A stretch of 64,000 nt of DNA from Craterostigma plantagineum (GCA_027422505.1 JAPQWV010001597.1:1-64000); one strand, 5' to 3'; positions 33,561 to 44,239 are shown, counted from the first letter of the stretch. Made by a program: numbers and translations. Notes: a model not told the origin generated them from the sequence alone.

Positions 33561-33800
33561 GTATCCAACTCTTATATTTCTTTGCATACAAATATTTTTT
33601 ATGTTTATATTGTTAACTAATGAATTGTTATTTTCAGGTCCTAATTTATTTGAACAAGCCTAACGCGAAGCCCGAAAAAGATAAGTATCCAACCTTATAT
33701 TTTTTTGCGTACAAATTTATTTTGTTTATTGGCTAACTATGAATTGTTATTTTCATGTACTAATTTTTGAACATGCCTATTACGACGAGTCACGACGAAG
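33535..33800. repeat. tandem duplication near the 3' end of the hAT gene (about 125 bp)
   Basis: 33541-33665 and 33668-33785 are homologous: GAAGCCCGAAAAAGATAAGT, a T-rich stretch with TTTTGTTTAT, TTGTTATTTTCA, then GAACAAGCCTA or GAACATGCCTA. A third start of the unit lies at 33797. The T-rich part with TTTTCAG looks like an intron end, so a small exon plus intron may have been duplicated. Confidence 0.65.
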
Positions 33801-34539
33801 CCCGAAAAAAGATAAGTAAATATTGTATAATTACTTCTTGTTCTTTTTTAAAATTAAACTTATAATGTAAACATGTTTATGCATTTTTTTTATAGGGAAC
33901 AAGATTACGAAGAAGAGGGGTTTCGGTAAGTGCAAGTAAGTTAGCAACGTGTGATCTCCGGATGCTTTGACGGATCATAATTGACAGTTGATTCGTTAGG
34001 GCTTCTAAGATCATACGCTGCTTTCTCGCCTCCACTTTGCGGAGCCTGACCGAAAAGTCGAAGAATCATGGCTTCGCCCGTGATGGGCTTTAAAAGGTGC
34101 AGGCGTCGGGCCGGGCGCGTTAGGTAACTTTCGCTTAGGAACTTGGGAGTAGGTAACTTTCGCTTAGGACTTGGGAGTTCGGCGCCTGCACCTGTTGAAG
34201 CCTTTCTCGACGAAGTCTCGAAAGAAGACTGATTTGATTTACATTTTGTATTGTATTGTAATTGATTATTAAATTTTGTAATACAATACAAGTTCTTTGT
34301 AAAATGTAAAATGTAATGTTTTTGTAATTGTCTTGCAAATTATATAGTAGATTTCGATACATAATTCGTTTGACCAAATAATATATCAAACTTTACACAA
34401 ACACTAAGAATTTAAATATCTTTAAAAAAGGGGGTTGTAAACCCGCCTGTTACGGTTGTCTAACCGGCAACCGCCCCCGGCCGGTTAGACGGCGGTTAGT
34501 CCATCGGACTACCGCCAACCGCCTGTTACCAACCGCCGT

Positions 34540-34880
34540 TTTTTTTTCTCTTTGTTTTCCTAGCTGGGACACCCTTGGGACCACTTGACAGCGACGTGGT
34601 ACAACCTATGAGAGACAGCACCTGCAAGTGTACTATTGTCAGACTGTCGCGCCTCCTCTCTGTTCACAATGTCGACCACTTCACAGCCATCCACGTGTCC
34701 ATTGGTCGGCTTTGCCCGATATTTCCCGCTCAAGCTATTCCGTTTCGGAACCCATCTTACTTTTTCGTACAAGGTCACAGGTCCCCAATATCCTACCTAC
34801 CTGCTCATATGTCCCAAAGTCACTATCATCAGGTAGTCAAGTTAGGCGGGATGCTAAGCCGAAGGTCACCCTAATATCCA
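34540..34880 (-). repeat. 3' LTR of the Tat element (partial)
   Basis: On the minus strand it starts TGGATATTAGGGTGACC and runs to the T-rich block at 34540, where hAT sequence begins. It is homologous to 42330-42663. The remaining approximately 310 bases toward the U5 end are not found on the other side of the hAT. Confidence 0.75.
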
Positions 34881-34893
34881 GTCCCCCTACTCT
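34881..34893 (-). promoter_or_regulatory. polypurine tract of the Tat element
   Basis: Minus-strand AGAGTAGGGGGAC adjoins the LTR start. The same word, AGAGTAGGGGAC, precedes the plus-strand LTR at 44982. Confidence 0.75.
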
Positions 34894-34904
34894 GAATTGT
34901 AATA

Positions 34905-35347
34905 CGCCAAGTATTACATTTCGGAGTACACTTAAGAGAGTATTCTCCCTTTCTGGTGCTTCTAGGCTTTCTTAACTGGCGTGCACTGCATTTACTCCGA
35001 TTGGACAGGCCCTGTACCTTTCGCAGAGGAAAAGGGTATTCCCAGGGCGACACGTGTCTAGCCCTGTCCCATTTACCTTTTGAAATTTTCGAGGCTGTTT
35101 TCTTTTGTTTTTCCCCCCTTTTCAAAATCTTTTTCACACTTAACGAAAATGCTAATCGTCGTCCCTAGGTTTTTCTTCATCTCCTTCGTCCCAAATCGCA
35201 CAGTGCCCAGAATCGCGTAGCGCCCAAGTTTCCTCTTCTCCTGCCATTTCCTCAGGTATCATCTCGTTTTTCTTTCTCCTTCTTTCTCGTTCTATCGTCT
35301 CGATCTGCCCTCAGTTTTTCCTATTCCCCCTGCTTCACGTCGAAGTC
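34905..35347 (+). promoter_or_regulatory. upstream region of the Tat antisense frame
   Basis: On the plus strand this tract carries GACACGTGTC (35050-35059), then a strongly pyrimidine-rich leader (35090-35330) before the first ATG of the antisense frame at 35348. It looks like a promoter and 5' leader, but I cannot place a start site. Confidence 0.35.
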
Positions 35348-36275
35348 ATGTCTGATAGCGTCGCCTCTAAAGTACGCGCCCGTCATCACCGGGCCTCTCC
35401 GCGTCCTCTGCTGCCCGGGTGCCACTGCCTGGAGGGGATCGAAGCGGAAGGCCTCGTCACAAGACGCGGCGCCCCCTGATTTTCCCAACCTTTTTCTTCG
35501 CGGCCCTCTGCAGATGCATCCTCTGCCATGCCATTGCCGGCGCAACCGGTTCCTAGCTCATCTTCGTTTCGTCGAACCTGCTCGCGAGGTGCTGTCGGAG
35601 ATAGCACTGGGTAGACGACTGGAAAATGTTCGGCGCATCCAAGTCGACCTATCGGTGCTTAGAGAAGGTAGTCCCAGAAGGCTTTCACAGTTCTGGCTTT
35701 CACGTCTCCATCCCAAACCCTAGCCAACGTGCCAACTTTCCGCCTTCTCTGACCCTCGCCTTCTGGGAAAGCCAGATAAAGGCCGGCATGCGCTTTCCAG
35801 TTCACCGTTTCTAGCTTCAGTGTCACAGGCCTATCGAATACCTAGTCCTTCCTCTATTCGCCAACTGGTAGCTTTCTATGTCCTTGGTCAACGCTGCAGG
35901 TGGGAGGCCTTCTGTAGAACTTGTTCTTTCTCAATTTCAACTCAAGTCCACCCCACCTTTCTTCTATCTTTGCGCGAATCCGCGCGGCCTCATAAGCTTC
36001 TATGACAAGAGCTCCCATAAAGACAAAGATGACACCCCTTTTACTTCTTTGTAGCCCCTACAGAAGGTGATTGGGACTTTTCCCATCTCCATTGGGTTCA
36101 TCAGATACCCCAACGGCTCTCAGGGGTCCAACCTGAATGTTCCGAGGAGAACAAAGCAGCTATCAACCTTTTGAATCTCCGGCTTCTGAAAAGAAGTTTA
36201 ACATGGTTGAGCTGGTGACCTATCGCGGCCTACTCCACCACTTCTGTCTCTCCTCGCAGTCTCTACCCTTCGATC
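35348..36275 (+). pseudogene. antisense reading frame of the Tat element (PF04195-like)
   Basis: It lies on the strand opposite to gag and the LTRs. Broken frames give GFHVSIPNPSQRANFPPSLT (35655-35714), LAFWESQIKAGMRFPVHRF (35755-35814), then RQLVAFYVLGQRCRWEAFCR (35860-35920) and FFVAPTEGDWDFSHLHW-like sequence (36045-36100). The order FP-x-L...Y-x-x-x-[IL]-x-x-G-x-x-F-P, then x-A-F-x-x-L, then WFF matches what I know of the 'putative gypsy type transposon' domain (PF04195) of Tat-lineage additional frames. Grande, RetroSat2 and Retand elements carry such a frame in antisense between pol and the 3' LTR, which is the place seen here. A solo LTR at 36276 cuts it. Confidence 0.55.
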
Positions 36276-37189
36276 TGTAGCACCCGGGTCCTCGAGAATA
36301 GTAGGGCCGATAAATTTGCACAAATGTTGAATGCAATTATATGCCTTTCGTGCGTTAATTTCGTACTTATGTGACTTACGTGTTACGTGTCCCGTTTATG
36401 TGTGCATAAATACGTGCTTAATTTATTTGATGAAATTGGTGCAATGATTTTGCAATTATATGACTAATTTAATTTCGTGCACGTCTCATGCCTACGTGAC
36501 CGTGAATATTTCATGACTAATTAATTCTGTGAATTGTATGAATTTGTGTCAAAAGTATTAAGGGACTTTCGAAAATTAGGCAAATGGGAATTTGACTTAT
36601 AAGCCAAGGGAGAAATAAAGATATTAGTTGGGCAATAAATTATTTGGGTTAGGATTAAATATTAGGTCCAATTCAATTAGAGTCAAGCTCAGAAAATAAA
36701 AATCCCTTAAAACAAGGAAAACTCACGTCAACTTGTCTCCACACCCATCAAAAATATATATTCAAGCTATAACCTCTCAAAAACCATAACAAAGGAACCA
36801 TCGAAGCTTGAGTGAAAAAGGGAAGAAGAAAACGAAAGTAACTTCACGGAAGCTTGGATTAGGTATGGATCTCCTTCATGAACCTTGCATTCTCACTTAT
36901 ATATTAAAGTGTTCTAAAGACTATAGGCACGAAAATACTCACTAACTACGGTTTGGGCAGTTTTAATCCTTGCAAAGCATACTTCTCTCGCTTGATTCAG
37001 TGATTTTAATTTCCATAATAACGTGTTAGGGATTTTAGGCGCGAAAAATAAGATTAGGTATACATTTTATTAAGTTCTGATTTTAGGGATTTAGGGATTC
37101 ATATCGTCCTTCAGGTGTTCTGAGAAAATAGCTTTTAGATCATTAAGTATTGAGTTATGCAAATTAGAAGTCGTTTTTGGAATACGTGC

Positions 37190-37770
37190 TTCGCGAAATT
37201 TAAGTTCCGCGAGCCCTAAAATGCGAACCCTAGGCAAACGCGAAGTTCGCGAACGTCGTGCTTGGATTCACGAACTAGAGTCTTGCGGGTCCAACCGATC
37301 GCGTCAAGCATACTCCACGAACCCGAGAACCACGGAAAGGATTCGCGAACTTGAAGAGGGAAATGCAATTCGCGAACCGACGAAGCAGTTTGCGAATCCG
37401 CGAGATTGGCGAACTCGCCTATTTCCAATTCGCGAAACATGATTTGGCGGGCCTTCAATCTGCGAATGAGAGAGGAGTTTTGGCGAGCTCATGGCATTTT
37501 GCGAACTCGGCGGCTTTCACGGGCCGAATCATTTGGGGAATTGAAGATGTTTTGCGATCCACACAAGCCACGAACCCACTTTGCGAATTGAAGTTTCGCG
37601 GGCCCAACGAGGGTTGCGAACCCATGCAAACCCTGGTTTGCAAACGCCTCCATTTTCACGGGCCGAGCAATTTGGAGAACTCCACAAATTGCGACTCCTG
37701 GCGAATTCAAGCAATTCGCGAGTCCAATAATTGCGAAAACTTGGGATAACAAGCTAGACTTCGCGAATTA
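37190..37770. repeat. TTCGCGAA palindrome field
   Basis: Exact TTCGCGAA occurs at 37190, 37246, 37342, 37369, 37429 and 37760, with many one-base variants (TTCACGAA, TTGCGAA, GCGAAC) between and downstream to 38160. Chance expectation in 580 bases is about 0.01. Confidence 0.75.
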
Positions 37771-38692
37771 TAAAAAGCAAATTAGAACTTCATGAATTAG
37801 GGTAACTTCACGAATTGGACCCCTTAGATAAAAACGTCTTAAGTTTATAAAATATTTTTACACCATTGAATAAGAAAAATATTCTGATTCCAATGAGCAT
37901 AGGCTCTTTCAACGCCCGATCATAATTTGCATATCGGTGTCTTCAGGGCCAATTTTCGTATAGGTAGACGTTTGCTTTCGATAGAAATTTGGAACGAAAA
38001 ATTATGTAGTTGATTATATAATTTACGAACTGACTTATAACCTTGACAGGTTTAAAGGACGAAATATTAGGAAATTCACAAGACCGGCTAGCATGTAGCT
38101 TGGGGACGAAATTCTTACGCTTCACGAACTACATAAGCTCGCGATGTAACCTCACGAGTCGATAGCAAATTTAGTGAACTATATAAGTTCACGAATCATA
38201 TGAGTATGATTAGTTTACGTGTCAGGTAGAATTCACGGGTTTACAAGTGTCCCGAGTTATAAGTCGAAAATTAGTTCGAAGTATTAAAATTAGCGAACTA
38301 GCTAGCCAAGTACTTTGGACAAAGCACTAATATCATTGTTTATTGCTTAAGGTCGAGAACTAGGGAAGTTCACCGAACCAGTAGCTAGAAATCTACGGAC
38401 GCCCGGTAAGTGAAAATCCAACTACAACACATAACATGTTTGTTTGTACCGATCTATGTGACTATGTGATTCGGTGCTTACGTGCTTATGTGAATTATGT
38501 ATGACATTATCTTTATGGTTTCGGTAAGCATTATGGCATTAATGCGCTATGCATATGCATGCACGAAACACTTGGGGGTCAAATGATGATGAGCGTGCAC
38601 GATTTATGTCGCAAAAAGCGAACGATGATTGCTGAGGTGGCAATGATGTAATAAGATATAAGTAAAGTGAGGGGCGGATTCCGGGGCACCGA

Positions 38693-38892
38693 GACGGCGT
38701 TGATGCACCGTCGGCGACATTGATGCGTCGCCAGTATATGAACGACGTTGATGCGTCGGGGGGGATTACCATGGTTGGGTTGATGCCCTCGTGGTTGGGT
38801 TGATGCCCTTATATCCCTGTTAGCGGGTTGGGTTGATGCCCTCACGTTTTAGTATGTTTGGGTTGATGCCCTCATACTTTGGGCTGATGCCC
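38693..38892. repeat. seven hairpins with TTGATG loop
   Basis: Loops TTGATG at 38700, 38720, 38748, 38780, 38800-type (38800), 38833 and 38863, and CTGATG at 38884, flanked by complementary stems that differ: GACGGCG/CACCGTC, GGCGACA/CGTCGCC, CGACG/CGTCG, GGG/CCC. One (38851-38878) has an extra outer stem AGTATG/CATACT. Confidence 0.75.
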
Positions 38893-39419
38893 GTGGTTGG
38901 ATAGAGCTTTTTACGGTGTACGCCTGGGTAAAAGCCCGCCAAGGGCCTTAAGATAAAAGATATGAGATTGAGTTTAGTCTATGAGACGTAATATGCATTG
39001 ATGTGGATTGCCTTTGTGGGGGATTCTCGCGTGCACGTCATGCATGATTTCTACTTACTGAGCATATCGCTCACCCCTTACGTTATGTGTTGTAGGTGCG
39101 AGCGACCACGGTACGTGATCGCTTAGATGGCAAGGCAATTATTTGGCGCTTCCAGTAGCTTTTGGGGTGGGAGTGTGTGCATGAATGACGATCTGTGAGG
39201 CCGGGCGCATAGAGATTCTTTTGTGCATGTACACATCTTGTGTAATTAGGATTCACATGAAGTTAGGAATTCTGTAATTCTTTTGTCATGTATAGAAACG
39301 ACTTCCATTACATAAATGGAAAAATTTCATACGCATTTCCGATTCCTTTTAAGTTAAAGCATCGTTACGCAGATAGGATACGTTAGAATTAGGTAACGAG
39401 GACAGCGGGTCCTGATACG

Positions 39420-39590
39420 TCTAGGGGTAAGCAGGTTTCCCTCCTGCTCTCCTAGTCTTGTACGTTTTGCTTGTCTGGCTTCGACTCCACCTTTTCCTTT
39501 TCCCCCTGTCACAACCTTGACCTCGTTGGCGTAACAACGGCGAGAGCTAACTTGGTCTCCCGAGACCTCACCCACCTGATCGCCTACCGG
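39420..39590 (-). pseudogene. Tat protease-RT linker remnant
   Basis: The minus-strand frame reads GEVSGDQVSSRRCYANEVKV (about 39575-39515), which resembles the G-x-G-x-V-x-G-D-Q-x-x-A-R-x-C-Y segment between protease and RT in the Tat lineage. It ends at the solo LTR. Confidence 0.55.
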
Positions 39591-40163
39591 AATTTGATCT
39601 TCAAGTGGTACGTCGAAGGCACTGCCCTGAATTCGTTAATAGCCGGCGTCCCAATATGATATTGTATGAAGAAACCGCGTCAACAACCAGGAAGGTAACC
39701 ATTCGTACCACCCGCCTGGGGTCTTCAAATAGCCCCACTAGGAGTGAGACTTGGCCTAAGGGCTGTATGCCAGCTCCGCCAAATCCGTATAAGGAGTGGT
39801 GGTCACCGGCTTCAGTTCCGTTCCTAACTTCATCTGCTTGAAACAGTCTAAGAACATGATATCTGCTAAACTACCTCCGTCTATAAACACCCGCGACACG
39901 TTATATCCTGCCACGTCCGTGGTGATTACGAGAGCGTCGTTGTGGGGCCGCACGACGTCGACCTCATCCTGCGCTCCGAGTTGTATGTTCCATGTGATCT
40001 CCATTTGACCTACTAGGCTGTCTCCTGTCGGGGCCTTTCCGTTCTCTCTCATCCGAGCATAAGACTTTCGTGCTCTGTGCGTGTCTCCACCATCTGGGCC
40101 TCCAACTATGATAAGGATGTATGCTCTTGGCTGGCTGGGACCAGGCCTGTTAGGCTCCAGCAT
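39591..40163 (-). pseudogene. Tat retropepsin
   Basis: The frame 40163-39756 reads YILIIVGGPDGGDTHRARKS and VTTDVAGYNVSRVFIDGGS-type sequence with the catalytic motif VFIDGGSLADIMF (about 39905-39870) and LDCFKQMKL. The usual gypsy motif is [VI]-x-[VI]-D-x-G-S-[SA]-[AV]-[DN]-[IV]. The catalytic Asp is present and the frame open for 135 codons. It would process the gag-pol polyprotein. Confidence 0.8.
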
Positions 40164-41882
40164 AGGTTGCTTCCCCTTGTCTTGTCCAGGACCTTCCTTC
40201 TCCCGAGGCTGTGCTGGTTGGACCGCCCTCGATCTCCATATATAAACTCCTTAAGGTGCCCTGCTTTTATCAGCCTTTCTACCTCATTCTTCAAGTGCGT
40301 GCAGTTGTCGGTATGATGCCCATATTCATTATGGGAACGGCAGAATGGCCCCGACGTAGGCTTCGGGTGCCTTCGAGGACTGGCTCGAGGGTATATGATG
40401 TCTGGATGTCTTGATGCCACGCCATGACCTCTTCAAGCTCGTTCATAGAGGAGTGTATTTCTGATACCTAGGAAGAAATCTGTTCGCACCACCTGGTATA
40501 GGCCTTCTGGTCGCTGAGGGGTGAGCAACTCGGACATTTCCCTTGTTCCGATTATGGTTCTGTGTTTCTTTCTTAGGTACTATTCTGGGCGTTACCTCTC
40601 GAATCTTTGTCAGCCTGCTTTCCTCCAGATTTATGTACTTATCAGCTCTGCCCAACAGTTCCTCGAACGTTTGTGGGGGCTTTTTGGAGAGCGATGCGAA
40701 GAAGTCGCCAACCTGCAAACCATGAACCAAAGCGTTAATTTTAACGGAAGTGGTAGCAGAGGGTACCTCCAAGGCTGCCACATTGAATCTTCTAATATAA
40801 GATCGAAGCTTTCGTCTGATCGCTGCTGACTCGAAACAAGGATATATCCGATTTAGGATGCTTCCGAGCGCTAGCAAACTGGTTAATGAACATCTCTTGG
40901 AACTCTTCGAATGAGTGGATAACCTCCGGTTCTAGCTGGCTGAACCACTGTTGGGCAGCTTTTACTAGTGTTGTTAGAAAAACCCTATACTTCACTCCTT
41001 CCGAGAAGTTATACAGCAAGATGGTGTTCTTAAAACATAGCACGTGTTCCTCCGGGTCGGTGGTACCATCGTACTCGTACGACAGTTGTTTAAAGTTGAG
41101 TGAAAGGCGTGCCGGCCTGGTCTAGCCCTCGGAGATGCGGCCTAGTAGTCTTCTTCCGTATCTCGTCTACTATTTTCCTGAGGTCCGACACCTGCCTTTT
41201 GAGCTCCAGCCCCTTCGAACTGACAACTCCCTCCCAACCACGCGTGCTATAGCTCCTCACCTCCACTTCCTGTTCTCTGGTTTTCCTATTTCCTTCCATC
41301 CTACATTCGCTGGCGTCGCTGGAGGTGCGGCATTCATCGGGTTCACTGGGCCTTCATGAACTCCTCCGAGGGGTTCCTCCCCTCATCTAGGTGTTGGGAT
41401 CATTGGTCCGTCATTTTCACATTCTTGGGCAACCTCTCTCCTTGACGGGTTCCTTTTCGGCGAGGGGCGTAAGGTCTCTTCACAAGCCACACATTCTCTC
41501 CTACAGTCTCCGCCACTCTGAGACATGTCCGTCTGAGGTTCGCCTTGAACAGAGAAGGGCTGTTTTCGTTTGCCCTTGCTCCTCCCTTCACCAACAAATC
41601 TAGCCGTTCCACCGTCATGGTTATGGGAGTTTGAGGCGGGACGGCTCTAGATGGTCCTACAATGGTGGGTGTCGGTGTAATCGCTGGGCTTCGATCGGCG
41701 AGGCCAACGTCAGAGCCGGCATAGGGTTTTCCCCTATTTTCCCCGGCGGCTTCCTCAAATCGCCCTTGCAGGTTTTGTGCGCGGTTGTTCCTCCATCCTG
41801 ACCAACTTCTATCCGTCATTAAGACCCACTGCTCCCCTAACGACGGCACTCTTTTACTGTCTCTTCCACGTCTCACCTTCAA
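40106..41882 (-). pseudogene. Tat gag
   Basis: Frame 41882-41400 (160 codons) is the variable N-terminus. 41043-40792 reads LYNFSEGVKYRVFLTTLVKA, AQQWFSQLEPEVIHSFEEFQ and MFINQFASARKH, the core of the retrotransposon gag domain. 40877-40443 continues with FNVAALEVPSATTSVKINAL, VHGLQVGDFFASLSKKPPQT and FEELLGRADKYINLEE. 40420-40106 holds a CCHC-like nucleocapsid part, FCRSHNEYGHHTDNCTHLKN, followed by EVERLIKAGHLKEFI. The frames shift at about 41050, 40830 and 40420 but each piece is open, so this is the best preserved gag in the window. Confidence 0.85.
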
Positions 41883-41992
41883 ACAGACGCAAATTTGGTT
41901 TACCTTCCTTGCCTTATCTTCGAACAGACGCGGAAACAGCCTGCCTTCCTTGCTTTTATTACCCAGCGTACTAACGTTTCAGTCCATCGATT

Positions 41993-42008
41993 CCCACAGA
42001 CGGCGCCA
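41993..42008 (-). promoter_or_regulatory. primer binding site of the Tat element
   Basis: Minus-strand TGGCGCCGTCTGTGGG lies two bases inside the LTR end (CCGCATCA). TGGCGCC-type sites are typical of Tat/Athila elements. I do not assign the tRNA. Confidence 0.8.
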
Positions 42009-42010
42009 TT

Positions 42011-42663
42011 TGATGCGGGTATGACCCCGATCAACAATATTTGGTTCGGGAAAAATGGTGATGGGTAAAAAGTACTGGGTCTGATGTTTTTGATGCGTTT
42101 TAGAATGAGAAAGAAAGAAATGAAAGAGACACAGATTTACGTGGTTCAGACATATGTCCTACGTCCACGGGCCGCCTGGAATAGTGTTTACTAGTGACAG
42201 TCGAGATTTACACACTCGACTTACTTCTCTCGTTACAGTGCGTTAATGGTGAAGAAGAAGATGAATACCGGAAAATATCTAAGTGTTTTTCGTGTTGTTT
42301 TTACTCTCGTCTTCTTCTATTCCATATATCCCTTTTTCTCTTTTTTTTCTAGCTGGCACACCTTGGAACCACTTGACAACGACATCTGGTACAACCTAGG
42401 AGAGACAGCACCAGCAAGTGTACTATGCCAGACTGGCGCGCCACCTCTCCGTAGACAATGTCGACCACTCACAGCCATCCACGTGTCCCTTGGTCGACTT
42501 TGCTCGATATTTCCGCTCAAGCTATTCCGTTGTCAGAACCCATCTTACGTTTTCCGTACAAGGTCACAGGTTCCCAAGATATCCTACCTACCTGCTTATA
42601 TGTCCCAAAAGTCACTATCATAAGGTAGTAGGTGGGATGCTGAGCCGAAGGTCACCCCTATCA
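42011..42663 (-). repeat. 5' LTR of the Tat element (653 bp)
   Basis: On the minus strand it starts TGATAGGGGTGACC and ends GGTCATACCCGCATCA. A TATATGGAATAG-type TATA region lies at about 42325-42340. The U5 side shares the ACCACGTAAATCT and GTCTCTTT words with the plus-strand LTR at 44982-45616 and with those at 49628-50343. Confidence 0.8.
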
Positions 42664-42719
42664 CTTCTGTTACAGGTTTCCAGATCAGCTTTCTGGCATG
42701 GACCTCCAGACGACCCATG

Positions 42720-42944
42720 ACAGGTCATCAGAAGCCGGCGCAAACTCCCAGCTCTGCGCTGGCACCAGAAGACCCAACCTAACTGTTGGGATTTCTAAGT
42801 CCTGCTCCGCGTTGGCACCAAATACCCAACTTACATGTTTGGGATACTAAGTCCAGCTCCGGGCTGACACGTGAATGCCCAACCTAACTATTGGGATATC
42901 TAAGTCCAGCAACGTGCTGGCGCAGAAGACCCAACCTAACTGTT

Positions 42945-42988
<44 letters not shown>

Positions 42989-43700
42989 TATATATATATA
43001 TATAAGTCCAGTTCCGTGCTGGCACAGGAAACCCGATCTATCTGGATTGGGGCATATAATCCAGCTATGCGCTGGCACACTGTTGGGATATCTAAGTCCG
43101 GCTTCGCGCTGGGCACAGGAAACCCAATCTATCTGGATTAGGACATCTAAGTCCAGCTCCGCTATGGCACCAGAAGATCCAACCTAACTGTTGGGATATC
43201 TAAGTCCAGCTTTGCGCTGGCACAGAGAACCCAATCTATCTGGATTGGGACATCTAAGTCCAGCTCCGCGGTGGCACCAGAATGTCCAACCTACGTGTCT
43301 GGGATATATAAGTCTAGCTCCGCGCTAGCATAGGAAGCCCAATCCATCTGGATTGGGATATCTAAGTCCAGCTCCCGCTGGCAGGAAAGGCCCAAGCTAT
43401 CTGTTTGGGTTATCTAAGTCCAGCTCCGTGCTGTCACATAAATACCCAACCTATCTGCTGGGATATCTAGGTCCAGCTCCGTGCTGGCAATCGAAGACCC
43501 GGCTACTTCATCGGGATATCCCAGCTCTCGCTGGCAGGGAAAGGCCCAAGCTATCTGCTTGGGTTATCTAAGTCCAGTCTCGTGCTCGCGCATAATACCT
43601 AACCTATCTGTTGGGATATCTAAGTCCAGCCCCGTGCTGGCACTCGAAGACCCGGCCTAATTCATTGGGATACCTAAGTTCAGCTTCAACCTGGCAGGCA
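42720..43700. repeat. hairpin minisatellite array, 50-60 bp units
   Basis: About 17 units of the form [stem A]-GGATATCTAAGT-CCAGC-TCCGC-GCTGG-CACAGGAA. Stem A is an inverted repeat that differs between units: CCCAAC/GTTGGG (42773-42790), CCCAATC/GATTGGG (43230-43249), CCCAAGC/GCTTGGG (43545-43563). The second hairpin, CCAGC-N5-GCTGG, is nearly constant. Confidence 0.85.
42950..43005. repeat. AT dinucleotide microsatellite
   Basis: About 56 bases of alternating AT with one AATATTA interruption, grown from the GGGATATATAT end of one array unit. Confidence 0.9.
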
Positions 43701-43959
43701 ACGCTCGACCCAGCGTTCTTGAAGCATCAGCATGACCCGTTCGCTAAAGTTTGACCACAGGAAAGCGAAGAAAGCTTCAAGGCTAGCCCTGATAGGAAGG
43801 GACCACGTAGAGCTGGAGATTTGGAAGTTGAGACAGGATTCCCCGCAAGCGAAGGCGGATAGTTACGCCGCATTGGCTTCATGCAGGATGAAATCCAGAT
43901 CCAGCAACGAAGTCTCCGTGCCTCATCTCTGACTCTTACTTCGAAGGCTCCAGCCTAGC

Positions 43960-44110
43960 GTTTTGCTCCTTTGCAACAGATTTGCAGCCTTGCACTCGAG
44001 GAGCTGATCCTGTTCTGCAAGCTTGCTAACTCATCCTTCAACCATCTGATGGTGGCATCTCTACGCTTCAGCAGCTCAAGCTTCATTGGGACAAGCCACA
44101 ATCAGGAGTT
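43960..44110 (-). pseudogene. coiled-coil tail of the Tat antisense frame
   Basis: The minus-strand frame reads MKLELLKRRDATIRWLKDEL, then ASLQNRISSSSARLQ: charged, heptad-like, about 40 residues, flanked by stops. The element runs on the plus strand here, so the frame is antisense, as at 29941-30303 and 35348-36275. Confidence 0.4.
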
Positions 44111-44239
44111 AGCCAGCGGAGCAGACATCCTACTTACTAAGGGAGACGGACAAAGTCCACGGCATGGTAACCCACCTCCCACGCTGACATACGGAGACCT
44201 AGCTTTGGGAGCAAGAGTTCTACATCAGCTCTACGTTGA

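Larger units (their letters stand above)
30475..34538 (+). mobile_element. decayed hAT transposon (BED-finger type)
   Basis: Both ends carry GC-rich subterminal repeats (CCGGCGGTTG, CCGGTTACGGGCGG at 30487-30640; CCGGCAACCGCC, CCGGTTAGACGGCGG at 34440-34535). In between lie a BED zinc finger, the transposase core and the C-terminal dimerisation domain of plant hAT transposases. The left end near TAGACTGCCCAAAATC looks like a hAT terminus. The right terminal inverted repeat is not visible, so it may be truncated. The right flank is Tat LTR sequence. Confidence 0.8.
36276..39418 (+). repeat. solo LTR of a Tekay-type gypsy element (about 3.1 kb)
   Basis: It starts TGTAGCACCCGGGTCC and ends near GCGGGTCCTGATAC, an imperfect inverted terminal pair. 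Internal landmarks are a TTCGCGAA field (37190-37770), seven TTGATG-loop hairpins (38693-38892) and the block 39040-39100 shared with the gypsy LTR at 27550-27610. There is no primer binding site or coding sequence on either side, only Tat sequence. No target-site duplication is evident (CGATC on the left, GTCTA or TCTAG on the right), so it may have arisen by recombination or decayed. Confidence 0.6.
34540..42663 (-). mobile_element. Tat-type Ty3/gypsy element with antisense frame, split by a solo LTR
   Basis: Reading leftward: 5' LTR (42663-42011), primer binding site (42008-41993), gag (41882-40106), protease (40163-39590), break by solo LTR (39418-36276), a reading frame on the opposite strand (35348-36275), polypurine tract (34893-34881), 3' LTR (34880-34540, cut by the hAT). 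RT, RNase H and integrase are missing. The two LTRs share a colinear 310-bp part (34572-34880 and 42350-42663) at an estimated 80-90% identity, so the insertion is old. Confidence 0.75.

Noticed and set aside
37216..37752. Several 60-130 codon frames on both strands in the solo LTR
   Set aside because: They overlap each other on both strands and follow from the TTCGCGAA-type repeats. No domain or codon signal.
36276..39418. Complete retrotransposon instead of a solo LTR
   Set aside because: There is no PBS, PPT or coding domain inside; the landmarks match a single long LTR.
42847..43141. Frames with a poly-(Tyr-Ile) stretch on both strands
   Set aside because: They come from the AT dinucleotide microsatellite at 42950-43005.
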